Below, in pieces: positions 26,206-35,048 of a stretch of 64,000 nucleotides of DNA. The notes below the pieces were generated by a model. The model did no database searches. It saw only the letters and a program-made list of their open reading frames with translations, and was not told the origin of the DNA. The position numbers and the translations under genes were made by a program. The stretch's first letter is position 1, and each line of letters opens with the position of its first letter. Source of the DNA: UBA11524 sp964383815 (lineage in GTDB: Bacteria; Bacillota; Clostridia; Christensenellales; Aristaeellaceae); contig CAYLIC010000002.1 in the NCBI GenBank assembly GCA_964383815.1, forward strand, positions 62,001 through 126,000, written 5' to 3'.

Positions 26206-26234
26206 TTGATTTATTGTGATTCTTGCGTTATAAT
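26206..26234 (+). promoter_or_regulatory. Promoter of the isomerase-MocA-AraC-MocA operon
   Basis: TTGATT (26206-26211) and TATAAT (26229-26234) are separated by 17 bases, about 48 bases before the first start codon. Confidence 0.75.
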
Positions 26235-26281
26235 GACACTAAAAACCAGGCTACCCAGCCTGGCGCATGGAGGAAAACCGA

Positions 26282-27121
26282 ATGAACGCATTAAGCATAT
26301 ATGCCTTTGCAGATGAAGCATCCAGCACGATTGACGGACAGATTGCCGCCATGAAGCGCAACGGACTCAACGGCCTTGAGATTCGCGGCGTGGACGGCCA
26401 GAACATTGCGGACATCACCATTGAAAAGGCCCATGAGGTCCGCCGCAGGCTGGACGATGCCGGCCTTTGCTGCTGGGCCATGGGCTCCCCTATTGGCAAG
26501 ATTAGCATTGAGGACGAGGCGTTTCCTGCTCACCTGGACAAGCTGCGCCATGTGCTGGCCCTGGCCCATGTGCTGGGCGCCAAGAACATCCGCATGTTCT
26601 CCTTCTTCGTTCCCGGCGAGCAGGCAGAAAACTATCGCCAGCAGGTGATTGACCAGGTTGGGCAAATGCTGCAAGTGACCCAAGGCACCGGTATCGCCCT
26701 GTGTCACGAAAACGAAAAGGGCATTTATGGCGATATGGCCGACCGCTGCTTGACCCTGCTGAACACCTTTCCCCAGCTGGAAGGCGTGTTTGACCCGGCA
26801 AACTTCATCCAGTGCGGCCAGGACACCCTGTCAGCCTGGCAGCTGCTGGGCCACCGCATCAAGTATCTTCACATCAAGGACGCCCTGGCGGATGGGACCG
26901 TGGTGCCCGCCGGTCACGGCATTGGCCAGGTGCAGGCGATTCTCAGGGATTTCCGCCAGCATGGCGGCTGCCACGCCACCATCGAGCCGCACCTGACCGT
27001 GTTCGATGGCCTGAAGGATTTGGAACAGGGCGACAACCGAACCAACGTCAACCCCTTCTGCTACCCCGATAGCAACGCCGCCTTCGATGCGGCCTGCCAG
27101 GCACTCAGCGCACTTCTGTAA
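26282..27121 (+). CDS. Sugar phosphate isomerase/epimerase (AP endonuclease 2-type TIM barrel)
   Basis: The 279-residue protein matches the xylose-isomerase-like TIM-barrel family. Likely metal ligands are in GIALCHENEKG (His-Glu), GVFDPANFIQCG (Asp) and KYLHIKDAL (His-Lys-Asp), with a last Glu in CHATIEPHL. Such enzymes isomerise or epimerise keto-sugars and inositols. The ATG at 26282 is chosen for its GGAGG eight bases upstream; an ATG 15 bases earlier lacks one. It is followed 12 bases later by a MocA-type dehydrogenase, so the two probably act in one sugar or polyol pathway. Confidence 0.85.
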   Translation: MNALSIYAFADEASSTIDGQIAAMKRNGLNGLEIRGVDGQNIADITIEKAHEVRRRLDDAGLCCWAMGSPIGKISIEDEAFPAHLDKLRHVLALAHVLGAKNIRMFSFFVPGEQAENYRQQVIDQVGQMLQVTQGTGIALCHENEKGIYGDMADRCLTLLNTFPQLEGVFDPANFIQCGQDTLSAWQLLGHRIKYLHIKDALADGTVVPAGHGIGQVQAILRDFRQHGGCHATIEPHLTVFDGLKDLEQGDNRTNVNPFCYPDSNAAFDAACQALSALL

Positions 27122-27133
27122 AGGAGAATAACC

Positions 27134-28315
27134 ATGGATAAGAAGATTCGGCTTGGTATCATTGGTATTGGCAATATGGGAAGCAGCCACGCCTGCCGCG
27201 TGGTGGACGACGAATGCCCGGATTTTGTTCTGACCGCTGTGGCGGACACCAACCCTGCCCGTGAAGTCTGGGCCAAGGAGCGCCTGGGCGAGAGTGTCAG
27301 GTTCTTCTCTACCGCCAGCGAAATGCTGGATAGCGGCCTGATTGACGCCTGCATCGTGGCCACGCCCCATTACGACCACCCCACCCTGGCCATGGAGTGC
27401 ATAAAGCGTAGCATCCATGTGATGGTGGAAAAACCTGCAGGCGTGTACACCAAACAGGTACGGGAAATGAACGCCATGGCAGACCAGCACCCGGAGGTGG
27501 TGTTCGGCCTCATGTTCAACCAGCGCACCAACTGCGTTTACCGCAAAATGCGGGAGCTGGTGCAGTCCGGCCAGTACGGCCGCATCCGCCGCACCAACTG
27601 GATCATCACCGATTGGTACCGGCCCCAGGTGTATTACGATTCCGGCGCATGGCGTGCCACCTGGGCTGGCGAGGGCGGCGGCGTGCTGCTGAACCAGTGC
27701 CCCCATCAGCTTGACCTGTGGCAGTGGATTTGCGGCATGCCTGTTAAGGTGCAGACCCACATGCACTACGGCCTGTGGCACGACATTGAGGTGGAGGACG
27801 ATGTGACCACCTATGTGGAATATGAAAACGGTGCTACCGGTGTCTTCGTTACCACCACAGGAGATGCCCACGGCTCCAACCGCTTTGAGATTCAAATGGA
27901 CAAGGCCCGCCTGCTGGTGGAAAACGGCCAGCTGTATGTGAAGGAATTCAGTGTTTCCGAGCCCCAGTGGAGCGCCACCAACAAGCAGCCCTTTGCTACC
28001 ATGCCCGCCCAGGACATCACCGTGGAAACCGATGGCCTCAACCCCCAGCACACCGGCGTCATTAATGCCTGGGGCGGCGCCATTCTCCGTGGCGAACCCC
28101 TGGTTGCCGATGGCCGCGAAGGTCTCCGTGGACTGATGCTGTCCAACGCCATGCACCTGTCCGCCTTCCTGGGCAAGGATGTCACCTTGCCCTTTGATGA
28201 GGACCTGTTCTATATGGAACTGGAAAAGCGCATCGCCGCCTCCTGCCACAAAAAGGCTGCTGCACCTGCCACCGTTGTAGCCGACATGAGCAGCACCTTT
28301 GGCGGCACCAGGTAA
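27134..28315 (+). CDS. Gfo/Idh/MocA family oxidoreductase, copy 1
   Basis: The 393-residue dehydrogenase has an NAD(P)-binding start RLGIIGIGNMGSSHACRV, the catalytic EKPAG (Lys about residue 99) and a C-terminal domain beginning near FGLMFNQRTN. YYDSGAWRATW and LLNQCPHQLDLWQWICG (about 173-204) form the substrate pocket with the His-x-x-Asp pattern. Members oxidise or reduce sugars, inositols or glycosides. It is closely related to copy 2 downstream of the AraC gene. The exact substrate is unknown. GGAGAATAACC precedes the ATG. Confidence 0.9.
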   Translation: MDKKIRLGIIGIGNMGSSHACRVVDDECPDFVLTAVADTNPAREVWAKERLGESVRFFSTASEMLDSGLIDACIVATPHYDHPTLAMECIKRSIHVMVEKPAGVYTKQVREMNAMADQHPEVVFGLMFNQRTNCVYRKMRELVQSGQYGRIRRTNWIITDWYRPQVYYDSGAWRATWAGEGGGVLLNQCPHQLDLWQWICGMPVKVQTHMHYGLWHDIEVEDDVTTYVEYENGATGVFVTTTGDAHGSNRFEIQMDKARLLVENGQLYVKEFSVSEPQWSATNKQPFATMPAQDITVETDGLNPQHTGVINAWGGAILRGEPLVADGREGLRGLMLSNAMHLSAFLGKDVTLPFDEDLFYMELEKRIAASCHKKAAAPATVVADMSSTFGGTR

Positions 28316-28338
28316 TGCAGGAAGGGAGTACAGCTCGG

Positions 28339-29205
28339 ATGAATGCCTCTCCCTGGCAGTTTGAAAACCATATGCCCCCAGGCCGGGAATTTGAAATTCA
28401 CCACACCACCAACACCAATCCTCAGCCTTCCATTTTTCACGGCCACGGATTTTACGAGATTTACTTTCTCCTCAGCGGCTCGCTGAACGTGATTGTGGAG
28501 TCCCAGGACATCACGCCGGTGCTGGGTGAAGTGCTCATCTATCCGCCCCAGTGTATGCACAGGGTAACCCATACCGATTCCTCCCAGCCTTACGAGCGCT
28601 TCTACATCTACCTTTCCAAGGAGTATTTAAGCGCCGCCAGCACCGCAGATTATCGCCTGGCCGACCACCTGGACGCCCTGACTGCCGGCGGGCGGTGCAG
28701 GTTTTTCCTGGGAAAGCAGGCGGTGCTGTCGCTGGTGCCCATGGCGGATGAAATCATCACTGCCTCCAACGACATCTCTCCCGCCGGTGTGCTGGCCAAC
28801 CGCTGCCGCATGACCCTGTACCTCATCAAGCTCCTTCGCCTGCTGGAGAAAAGCGTCGATGTGCAGGATAACGGCTGTCCGACACCCATGAACAGCCTTT
28901 TGCACTACATCAATCAAAACGCCGCCAAACCCCTGTCTCTGGATCACCTGGAGGAAGTGTTCAGCCAAAGCAAGTATATCCTTCTTCATGAGTTCAAGGA
29001 CTACACCGGCGTGTCTGTCTATCACTACATTCTCACCAGACGAATCAACCTGGCCCAGCAGCTGATTGAGCAAGGGGTAAAACCCAGGCAGGCCTGCCAG
29101 CAATGCGGCTTTGCGGACTACACCAGCTTCTACCGGGCTTTCAAGGCCCGGACTGGCCTGTCCCCCACCCAATACAGCAAGCAAAAGGAATGCTTCCGGA
29201 GGTAG
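28339..29205 (+). CDS. AraC family transcriptional regulator
   Basis: The 288-residue regulator has an N-terminal cupin-like sensor (HGHGFYEIYFLLSGSLNV, then VLIYPPQCMHRV) and a C-terminal double helix-turn-helix domain: LDHLEEVFSQSKYILLHEFK and QQCGFADYTSFYRAFKARTG. Its place between two MocA genes suggests it activates this operon in response to a sugar. I chose the ATG at 28339, ten bases after GGGAG; an ATG at 28315 overlaps the previous stop but has only a weak site. Confidence 0.9.
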   Translation: MNASPWQFENHMPPGREFEIHHTTNTNPQPSIFHGHGFYEIYFLLSGSLNVIVESQDITPVLGEVLIYPPQCMHRVTHTDSSQPYERFYIYLSKEYLSAASTADYRLADHLDALTAGGRCRFFLGKQAVLSLVPMADEIITASNDISPAGVLANRCRMTLYLIKLLRLLEKSVDVQDNGCPTPMNSLLHYINQNAAKPLSLDHLEEVFSQSKYILLHEFKDYTGVSVYHYILTRRINLAQQLIEQGVKPRQACQQCGFADYTSFYRAFKARTGLSPTQYSKQKECFRR

Positions 29206-29209
29206 AACC

Positions 29210-30385
29210 ATGGAACCGATTCGTACCGCTGTCATTGGCGTGGGCAACATGGGTTCCGCTCATGCCAATTGCATTGCCCAGGCCCGCATCAACGGCATGG
29301 TACTCAGTTCCCTGTGCGATGTTTCGCCTGCCAGGCAAGCCTTCTGCCGGGAGCATTTTCCCAGTGTGCCCTGCTATGCCAGCGTGCAGGAGCTGCTGGC
29401 CGCAGGCGCCATCGATGCAGCCATCGTGGCCGTGCCACACCCTTCCCATAGCGGAATTGCCTCCCAGCTTCTCCAAGCCGGCCTGCATGTGCTGGTGGAA
29501 AAGCCCATTGATGTGGCGCTTTCCAAGGCCCGGGCCCTGTGCGATTTGGCAGACGCAACCGGCAAAACCTTCGCCATCATGCTTAACCAGCGCACCAACC
29601 CGCTTTTCCGCCGTGCCCGGGAGATTGTCCAGGGCGGCCAGCTGGGCGAAATGAAACGCTCCACTTGGATCATCACCAATTGGTATCGCACCCAGCATTA
29701 TTACGATTCCGGCTCCTGGCGGGCCACCTGGAGCGGTGAGGGTGGCGGCGTGCTGCTGAACCAGGCACCCCACAACCTGGACCTGTGGCAATGGATATGC
29801 GGCATGCCCCAAAGCGTTACCGCCCATTGCGACATCGCCCGTTTTCATCGCATTGAGGTGGAGGACGATGCCACCATTTTCACCCGCTATGCCAATGGCG
29901 CAACAGGCACTTTCATCACCTCCACAGGGGAATACCCCGGCACCAACCGGCTGGAGATTTCCGGCACGCTGGGCAAGCTGGTGCTGGAAAACGGCCTGAT
30001 GAAATGGTGGCGGCTGAAGAACTCCGAGCGGGATGTGTGCTTCCAGTCTGCAGAGAATTTTGCACAAATACCCTTTGAGTATGAGGAGTATCAGCCAGCT
30101 GAGCCAGAAACCGCCCATGCAGGCATTTTGCAGAACTTTGCAAACAGCATTCTTCACGGTGAACCGCTGCTGTCCCCCGGCCGGGATGGCCTGAACGAGC
30201 TGACCCTGTCCAACGCAGCCTATCTATCCCAGTGGTCCGGCAACGCGCCGGTTTCCCTGCCCATGGACAACGCTGCCTTCGACCGGCATCTGAGCCAGCT
30301 GGCCAGCGAATCAACCGCAAAAGCAAAGGATGCCTCCACCGAGGGAAACCTGCATTACAGCCAGCGCTGGCAGGTAAACTGGTAA
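29210..30385 (+). CDS. Gfo/Idh/MocA family oxidoreductase, copy 2
   Basis: The 391-residue dehydrogenase begins MEPIRTAVIGVGNMGSAHAN and has EKPIDVA (Lys about residue 99). MLNQRTNPLFRRAREIVQGG and YYDSGSWRATWSGEGGGVLL match copy 1 nearly residue for residue, so the two arose by duplication. The weaker match in the last ~120 residues fits different substrates or steps. GGAGG lies seven bases before the ATG, which begins four bases after the AraC stop. The operon ends at the hairpin 30402-30449. Confidence 0.9.
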   Translation: MEPIRTAVIGVGNMGSAHANCIAQARINGMVLSSLCDVSPARQAFCREHFPSVPCYASVQELLAAGAIDAAIVAVPHPSHSGIASQLLQAGLHVLVEKPIDVALSKARALCDLADATGKTFAIMLNQRTNPLFRRAREIVQGGQLGEMKRSTWIITNWYRTQHYYDSGSWRATWSGEGGGVLLNQAPHNLDLWQWICGMPQSVTAHCDIARFHRIEVEDDATIFTRYANGATGTFITSTGEYPGTNRLEISGTLGKLVLENGLMKWWRLKNSERDVCFQSAENFAQIPFEYEEYQPAEPETAHAGILQNFANSILHGEPLLSPGRDGLNELTLSNAAYLSQWSGNAPVSLPMDNAAFDRHLSQLASESTAKAKDASTEGNLHYSQRWQVNW

Positions 30386-30401
30386 CCTTCGCAATCAGCA
30401 A

Positions 30402-30449
30402 AAACGGCAAGCCATTCACCAACCAGGTGAACAGCTTGCCGTTTGTTTA
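30402..30449. terminator. Bidirectional terminator between MocA copy 2 and fumarase
   Basis: AAACGGCAAGC (30402-30412) pairs with GCTTGCCGTTT (30434-30444), with an inner TTCACC/GGTGAA pairing and a GTTTA tail. It separates convergent genes. Confidence 0.82.
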
Positions 30450-30995
30450 TAGCCGCAAATATTCCGCCTGCCCCAGGCTGAAGGCATCCTGCCCGTAGGC
30501 ATCCGCTGCCACAACCAGGGGCAAGTCCAGCAAGGTCAGCCGCTTCACGGATTCCGGGCCCAGGTCGTCCCAGGCAATCACCTGGCAGTCCGTTACGCAG
30601 GAGGCCATCAGCGCCGCCGCGCCGCCCACGGCAGCAAAGTAGACCGCCGGGTATTCCTGCATGGCCTGCATCACAGCCTGGCTCCGCTGTCCCTTGCCAA
30701 TCATCCCCCGCAGGCCCTGGGCCAGCAGGGTGGGTGTGGCAGCGTCCATCCGGGTGGCGGTTGTTGGGCCGATGGAGCCTACAGGCTTCCCGGGCGGCGT
30801 GGGCGTGGGCCCGGCGTAGTAAATCACCTGGCCCGCCAGGTTAAAGGGTAAGGGTGCGCCGGTTTTCAGGCAGTCCAGCATTCGCAGGTGTGCCGCATCC
30901 CGGGCAGTGTATACCGTACCGGAGAGCAGCACATGCTCCCCTGCATGCAGGGAAAGTACGTCCTCTTCCGTCAGCGGTGCAGTGATTCTTCGCAT
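30447..30995 (-). CDS. Class I fumarate hydratase, beta subunit (C-terminal domain protein)
   Basis: The 182-residue product matches the Fumerase_C family: LHAGEHVLLSGTVYTARDAAH, IYYAGPTPTPPGKPVGSIGP and TTATRMDAATPTLLAQG, the conserved swivelling domain. With the alpha subunit ten bases upstream it forms the two-subunit [4Fe-4S] hydratase that interconverts fumarate and malate; some homologues use tartrate. It ends the rsmH-rsmI-fumarase operon. Confidence 0.92.
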   Translation of the reverse strand: MRRITAPLTEEDVLSLHAGEHVLLSGTVYTARDAAHLRMLDCLKTGAPLPFNLAGQVIYYAGPTPTPPGKPVGSIGPTTATRMDAATPTLLAQGLRGMIGKGQRSQAVMQAMQEYPAVYFAAVGGAAALMASCVTDCQVIAWDDLGPESVKRLTLLDLPLVVAADAYGQDAFSLGQAEYLRL

Positions 30996-31005
30996 CGTTT
31001 TCTCC

Positions 31006-31851
31006 TTACAGCTCGCAGGAGCAGTGGCGGGTCACATGGCAGCCCACGTTCACCGCCACAGGCAGGCCGGCAATATGGGTTGCGCCGGTCAGGATGTGCA
31101 GACCCAGGCAGGTGGTTTTCCCGCCCAGGCCCTGTGGGCCAATGCCTGTGCTGTTCACCAGTTGCAGCAGCTCCTGTTCCAGGGCCGCATAGTACGGGTC
31201 CGGGTGATGCTGCTCCATGGGCAGCAGCAGCGCTTCCTTTGCCATTTCCGCCGCCCGCTCAAAGTCGCCCCCAATGCCAATGCCCAGCACCATGGGCGGG
31301 CAGGGATTGGCGCCGGCCTCCCGCACGGTTTCCAGCACAAAGGCCTTCACCCCGTCCACACCCTGGGCAGGGGTGAGCATTTTCAGGCGGCTCATGTTTT
31401 CGCTGCCAAAGCCCTTGGGCGCCACGGTCAGTCGTAGGCCATCGCCGGGCACCAAACGGGTGTGGATAATGGCTGGCGTGTTGTCCCCGGTATTCACCCG
31501 GCGCAGGGGATCGCCCACCACACTCTTGCGCAGCAGGCCTTCTGTATAGCCTTGGCGCACGCCCGCATGAATGGCCTCCTCAAACCCGCCTGCAACGTGC
31601 ACCTCCTGGCCTACCTCCGCATACACCACCGCCATGCCGGTGTCCTGGCAGATGGGCATGCAGCAGTCGCGGGCAATCTGCTGGTTCCGGTTCAATATCT
31701 CCAGCAGATTCCGTGCAGGCGGAAAGGGTTCCTCCTCCCATGCCTTTTGCAGGGCGCAGGCAATGTCCCCCGGCAGGCAGCGGTTGGCCTCCACGCACAG
31801 CCGGGCCACCGTTTCCGTAATCAGCCCGGCATCAATCTCCCGCACGCTCAT
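31006..31851 (-). CDS. Class I fumarate hydratase, alpha subunit
   Basis: The 281-residue catalytic subunit has CMPICQDTGMAVVYAEVGQEV (about 56-76) and IGIGGDFERAAEMAKEALL, and cysteines placed to hold the [4Fe-4S] cluster (CMPIC, GIGPQGLGGKTTCLG). The oxygen-sensitive enzyme suits an anaerobe. The ATG at 31851 has GGGAGGAAAC upstream and overlaps the rsmI stop by four bases; an ATG 12 bases earlier lies on the ribosome site. Confidence 0.93.
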   Translation of the reverse strand: MSVREIDAGLITETVARLCVEANRCLPGDIACALQKAWEEEPFPPARNLLEILNRNQQIARDCCMPICQDTGMAVVYAEVGQEVHVAGGFEEAIHAGVRQGYTEGLLRKSVVGDPLRRVNTGDNTPAIIHTRLVPGDGLRLTVAPKGFGSENMSRLKMLTPAQGVDGVKAFVLETVREAGANPCPPMVLGIGIGGDFERAAEMAKEALLLPMEQHHPDPYYAALEQELLQLVNSTGIGPQGLGGKTTCLGLHILTGATHIAGLPVAVNVGCHVTRHCSCEL

Positions 31852-32708
31852 GTTTCCTCCCATAGCTTTTTCAGCCGCAGTGCCGCCGCCTTCACGGCGT
31901 TTTTCTTGCAGCCCGCCTCCACCAGTGCTGTTTGCGCACCTCGCAGATCCATACCTGTCAACATCAGATCGGTTAGTTGCGCTTCCAGCGAAATGTCCGT
32001 AGCAGGCTGCGTTTCCTCTGGCAGCTGTACCTGGTGAAAGTCCAGCACCAGGCAGTATTCGCCCTTTTCGGTTTTGGGGTTCTGCCGCATCCGGGCCAGC
32101 ACCTCATCCGCCCTGCCGCGGATGGTTTTTTCGTGCAGCTTGGTCAGGTCGCAGGAGGCGGATATGCAGGTGCCCGGAAGGGTTGCCGCAATGGTTTCCA
32201 CCAGCTCCACTACCCGGTAGGGCGATTCATGCACCACAGCTACAGCGCTTTTCCGGGCCATGTCCACAAGCTTCTCCCGCAGTTCTTTCTTCTCCCTTGG
32301 GAGAAAACCATTGAAGGTAAATTCTCTTGTGTCAAACCCGCTAACGGAAAGGGCAGCCACCGCTGCACAGCAGCCGGGAACGGGCAGCACCTCAATACCC
32401 CGCTCCACCGCCGCCTTCACCAGGCCATACCCGGGATCGGACACGCAAGGAGTGCCTGCATCGGTGGTCACAGCCACATCGATGTTCTCTGCCAGCATTT
32501 TTTCCGCCAGCCAGGCACCCTTGCTGTCCTCATTGTGCTGATGGCAGCTGGTCAGCGGCGTGTGAATGTCAAACACCTGGCACAGCTTCATGGTAACCCG
32601 GGTGTCCTCCGCAGCAATCAGCCCAACACGCTTCAGCGTGTCAATGGCTCTTGGGGACATGTCCTGCAAATTGCCAATGGGAGTCGCCACCACATACAGC
32701 GTGGGCAT
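31848..32708 (-). CDS. rsmI: 16S rRNA (cytidine(1402)-2'-O)-methyltransferase RsmI
   Basis: The 286-residue SAM enzyme starts MPTLYVVATPIGNLQDMSPR and has AAEDTRVTMKLC, VAVTTDAGTPCVSDPGYGL and PVPGCCAAVAALSVSGF, the tetrapyrrole-methylase signatures of RsmI. It adds the 2'-O-methyl group of m4Cm1402 in the ribosomal P site. The start at 32708, with GGAGG ahead, shares one base with the rsmH stop. The pair of enzymes that modify the same base is thus translationally coupled. Confidence 0.96.
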   Translation of the reverse strand: MPTLYVVATPIGNLQDMSPRAIDTLKRVGLIAAEDTRVTMKLCQVFDIHTPLTSCHQHNEDSKGAWLAEKMLAENIDVAVTTDAGTPCVSDPGYGLVKAAVERGIEVLPVPGCCAAVAALSVSGFDTREFTFNGFLPREKKELREKLVDMARKSAVAVVHESPYRVVELVETIAATLPGTCISASCDLTKLHEKTIRGRADEVLARMRQNPKTEKGEYCLVLDFHQVQLPEETQPATDISLEAQLTDLMLTGMDLRGAQTALVEAGCKKNAVKAAALRLKKLWEET

Positions 32709-33652
32709 CAGTCCACCTCCAGCTTCTGGGCCACCCGCAGCTTGGCACTGCGGGCACGGGGATTGCGGGCGATTTCTTCTTCGCCGGGCGGCACAGCGCC
32801 CTTGGCCAGCACCTTCACCAGGGGTTTCTTCCCGCAGGTGCAGATGGGCGCCCTGGGCGGGCAGGTACAGGGGTTTTGCAGCCGCTGGAAGCAACGCTTC
32901 ACCAGCCTGTCCTCCAGAGAGTGGAAGGTTATCACCAGCAGCCTGCCGCCAGGCTTCAGGCAGTCTACAAAGTCGCACAGGGCCTTGTCCAGGGGGTCCA
33001 GCTCGTCATTCACCGCAATGCGAATAGCCTGAAAGGTGCGCCTTGCCGGGTGCCCGTCATCCCTGCGGCGCACAGCCTTGGGGATGGCGGCATCCACCGC
33101 ATGCACCAGGTCGAAGGTGGTTTCCATGGGTTTCACAGCCCGGTGCTCGCAAATGATGTGCGCCACCCGGGCGGCCCACTTTTCCTCGCCATAGTCCCGG
33201 ATAATCCTGCACAGCTCCGCCTCACTGGCGGTGTTCAGCAGGTCAGCCGCCGTCATGCCCTGGGATGTGTCCATCCGCATGTCCAGGGGTGCATCCTCGT
33301 GGTAGGAAAAGCCGCGCTCCCCTCTGTCCAGTTGGGGAGAGGACACGCCCAGATCCAGCAGCACCCCATCCAGCAGCGGTGCGCCTGCCTGCTGCAAAAG
33401 AGCCTTGCCGTCATGAAAATTCCCATGCAGGGCATGGAACCCGCCAAACATCTGCAAGCGCTCGCTGGCAGCTGCAATGGCTGTCATATCCCTGTCAATG
33501 CCGTACAGGCTGGCCGTACCGCCGCTTTCCTTCAAAATGGCGCCGCTGTGTCCGCCACCACCCAGGGTGCCATCGCAGTACACCCCGCCGGGCTGCACGT
33601 TCATCCATTGCAGAACCTCCGCCAGCAGCACCGGCTCGTGGATAAATTCCAT
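32708..33652 (-). CDS. rsmH: 16S rRNA (cytosine(1402)-N4)-methyltransferase RsmH (MraW)
   Basis: The 314-residue protein starts MEFIHEPVLLAEVLQWMNVQ and has DGTLGGGGHSGAIL (SAM loop, about 24-37), DGVLLDLGVSSPQLD and FSYHEDAPLDMRMD, all RsmH signatures. It makes the N4-methyl of m4Cm1402. In many bacteria the gene begins the division cluster with mraZ and ftsL; here it is next to rsmI instead, so the cluster has been broken up. A 121-base gap separates it from folC. Confidence 0.97.
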   Translation of the reverse strand: MEFIHEPVLLAEVLQWMNVQPGGVYCDGTLGGGGHSGAILKESGGTASLYGIDRDMTAIAAASERLQMFGGFHALHGNFHDGKALLQQAGAPLLDGVLLDLGVSSPQLDRGERGFSYHEDAPLDMRMDTSQGMTAADLLNTASEAELCRIIRDYGEEKWAARVAHIICEHRAVKPMETTFDLVHAVDAAIPKAVRRRDDGHPARRTFQAIRIAVNDELDPLDKALCDFVDCLKPGGRLLVITFHSLEDRLVKRCFQRLQNPCTCPPRAPICTCGKKPLVKVLAKGAVPPGEEEIARNPRARSAKLRVAQKLEVD

Positions 33653-33773
33653 GGTGAATCTCCTTCCGTCGTGCTAATCATCCATGTTCATCTTTCTCAT
33701 CAGCAAATGATGAAAAAATGCAATTGCCTGATACTCCGGTATGGTGGATACGCGGTTTTCCAGGGCCAGCATG

Positions 33774-35048
33774 CTACCTCCAGGGTAAGTTCAGCACGGT
33801 GCGCAGCGCACCCGCGAAGTACAGCGATCCCGCCGCAACCACAATGCCGTCACCCGCCAGCTTCCGTGCCATGCGCAGGCCATCCTCCAGGGTGTCTGCC
33901 GCCTGTGCATGCCCGCCCACTTCATTCAGCCGCCGGGCAAGCTCTGCCGCAGGCATAGCGCGGGGGTTGTCCGGTGTGACGGTCACAGCCGCATCTGCCA
34001 GGCCAGCCAGCATACCCAGCATGTCTGGCTGTAGCTTATCCGCCAGCACACCCGTCAGCAGCACCCGCTTTTCGCCCTGCAAAAAGGTGTGTACATAGTC
34101 CCGCAGGGCAGCAATGCCTTGCGGATTGTGCGCACCGTCAATCAGAACCCTGCCGCACCACTCCAGCCGTGCAGGCCAGCGTGTGGCGGCAAGGCCTGTG
34201 CGCACCGCTTCATCCGAAATGCGCCAGCCCTGCTTGCGCAGTTCCTCCACCAGCGCCAGCACCAGCATGGCGTTTGTCTGCTGATGAGCGCCTGCCAGCG
34301 GCACATGTACATCCGTCCAGTTGTTTTCTAATGTATAGTTCGCCACAGACCCCCGTGCATCCTGCTGAACGCACTGGCATTGCCCATGATCCAGCTGGCG
34401 CAGCGGTGCGCCCATCTTGCCCGCTTGCCGGGCAAACACCTCCGCCACGGGTTCTTCTGCCGGGTGGCACACCACCGGCACACCGGGCTTGATGATTCCC
34501 GCCTTTTCCCCGGCAATCTCCTTCAAGGTGTTACCCAGCAGGTTCATGTGATCCATGCCAATGGCAGTGATGCCGCACAGGCAAGGCTCCACCACGTTGG
34601 TGGGGTCCAGCCGACCGCCCAGGCCTACCTCCACAATGGCAGCATCCACCCCTTCACCCTCGAAAGCCGAGAGCGCCAGGGCAGTTCCCAGCTCAAAGGG
34701 TGTGGACTGGATGCCCTGCTCTTCCAAGGCGGCGGATGCTTCCAGCAGCCGGGTGCCATACTTCACCATCAGGTCGTCCCCCAGGGGCAAGCCATCCAGG
34801 CGGATGCGCTCCTGATACATCTGCAAAAAGGGCGAGGTGTACAACCCCGTCCTGTAGCCTGCAGCCCGCAGGATGCTCTCCAGCATGGCGCAGGTGCTGC
34901 CCTTGCCGTTGGTGCCTGCGATGTGAATCACAGGCACCCGGCACTGGGGGCAAAGCTGCTCCATCAGCAGCGAAGTATTGCGCAGGCCATGCTTGCTCCC
35001 TGTTGCGTAGGAGCCGTGAATGGCTGCGATGATTTCTTCCGCGTTCAT
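33774..35048 (-). CDS. folC: Folylpolyglutamate synthase / dihydrofolate synthase FolC
   Basis: The 424-residue Mur-ligase-like enzyme has the P-loop GTNGKGSTCAMLES (about 46-59), FELGTALALSAFEG, VGLGGRLDPTN and RVLIDGAHNPQG (about 303-314). It adds glutamate to dihydropteroate or folates. Its ATG directly abuts the valS stop codon with no spacer, a common clostridial and bacillar pair, so it depends on the valS transcript and T-box. Confidence 0.95.
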   Translation of the reverse strand: MNAEEIIAAIHGSYATGSKHGLRNTSLLMEQLCPQCRVPVIHIAGTNGKGSTCAMLESILRAAGYRTGLYTSPFLQMYQERIRLDGLPLGDDLMVKYGTRLLEASAALEEQGIQSTPFELGTALALSAFEGEGVDAAIVEVGLGGRLDPTNVVEPCLCGITAIGMDHMNLLGNTLKEIAGEKAGIIKPGVPVVCHPAEEPVAEVFARQAGKMGAPLRQLDHGQCQCVQQDARGSVANYTLENNWTDVHVPLAGAHQQTNAMLVLALVEELRKQGWRISDEAVRTGLAATRWPARLEWCGRVLIDGAHNPQGIAALRDYVHTFLQGEKRVLLTGVLADKLQPDMLGMLAGLADAAVTVTPDNPRAMPAAELARRLNEVGGHAQAADTLEDGLRMARKLAGDGIVVAAGSLYFAGALRTVLNLPWR

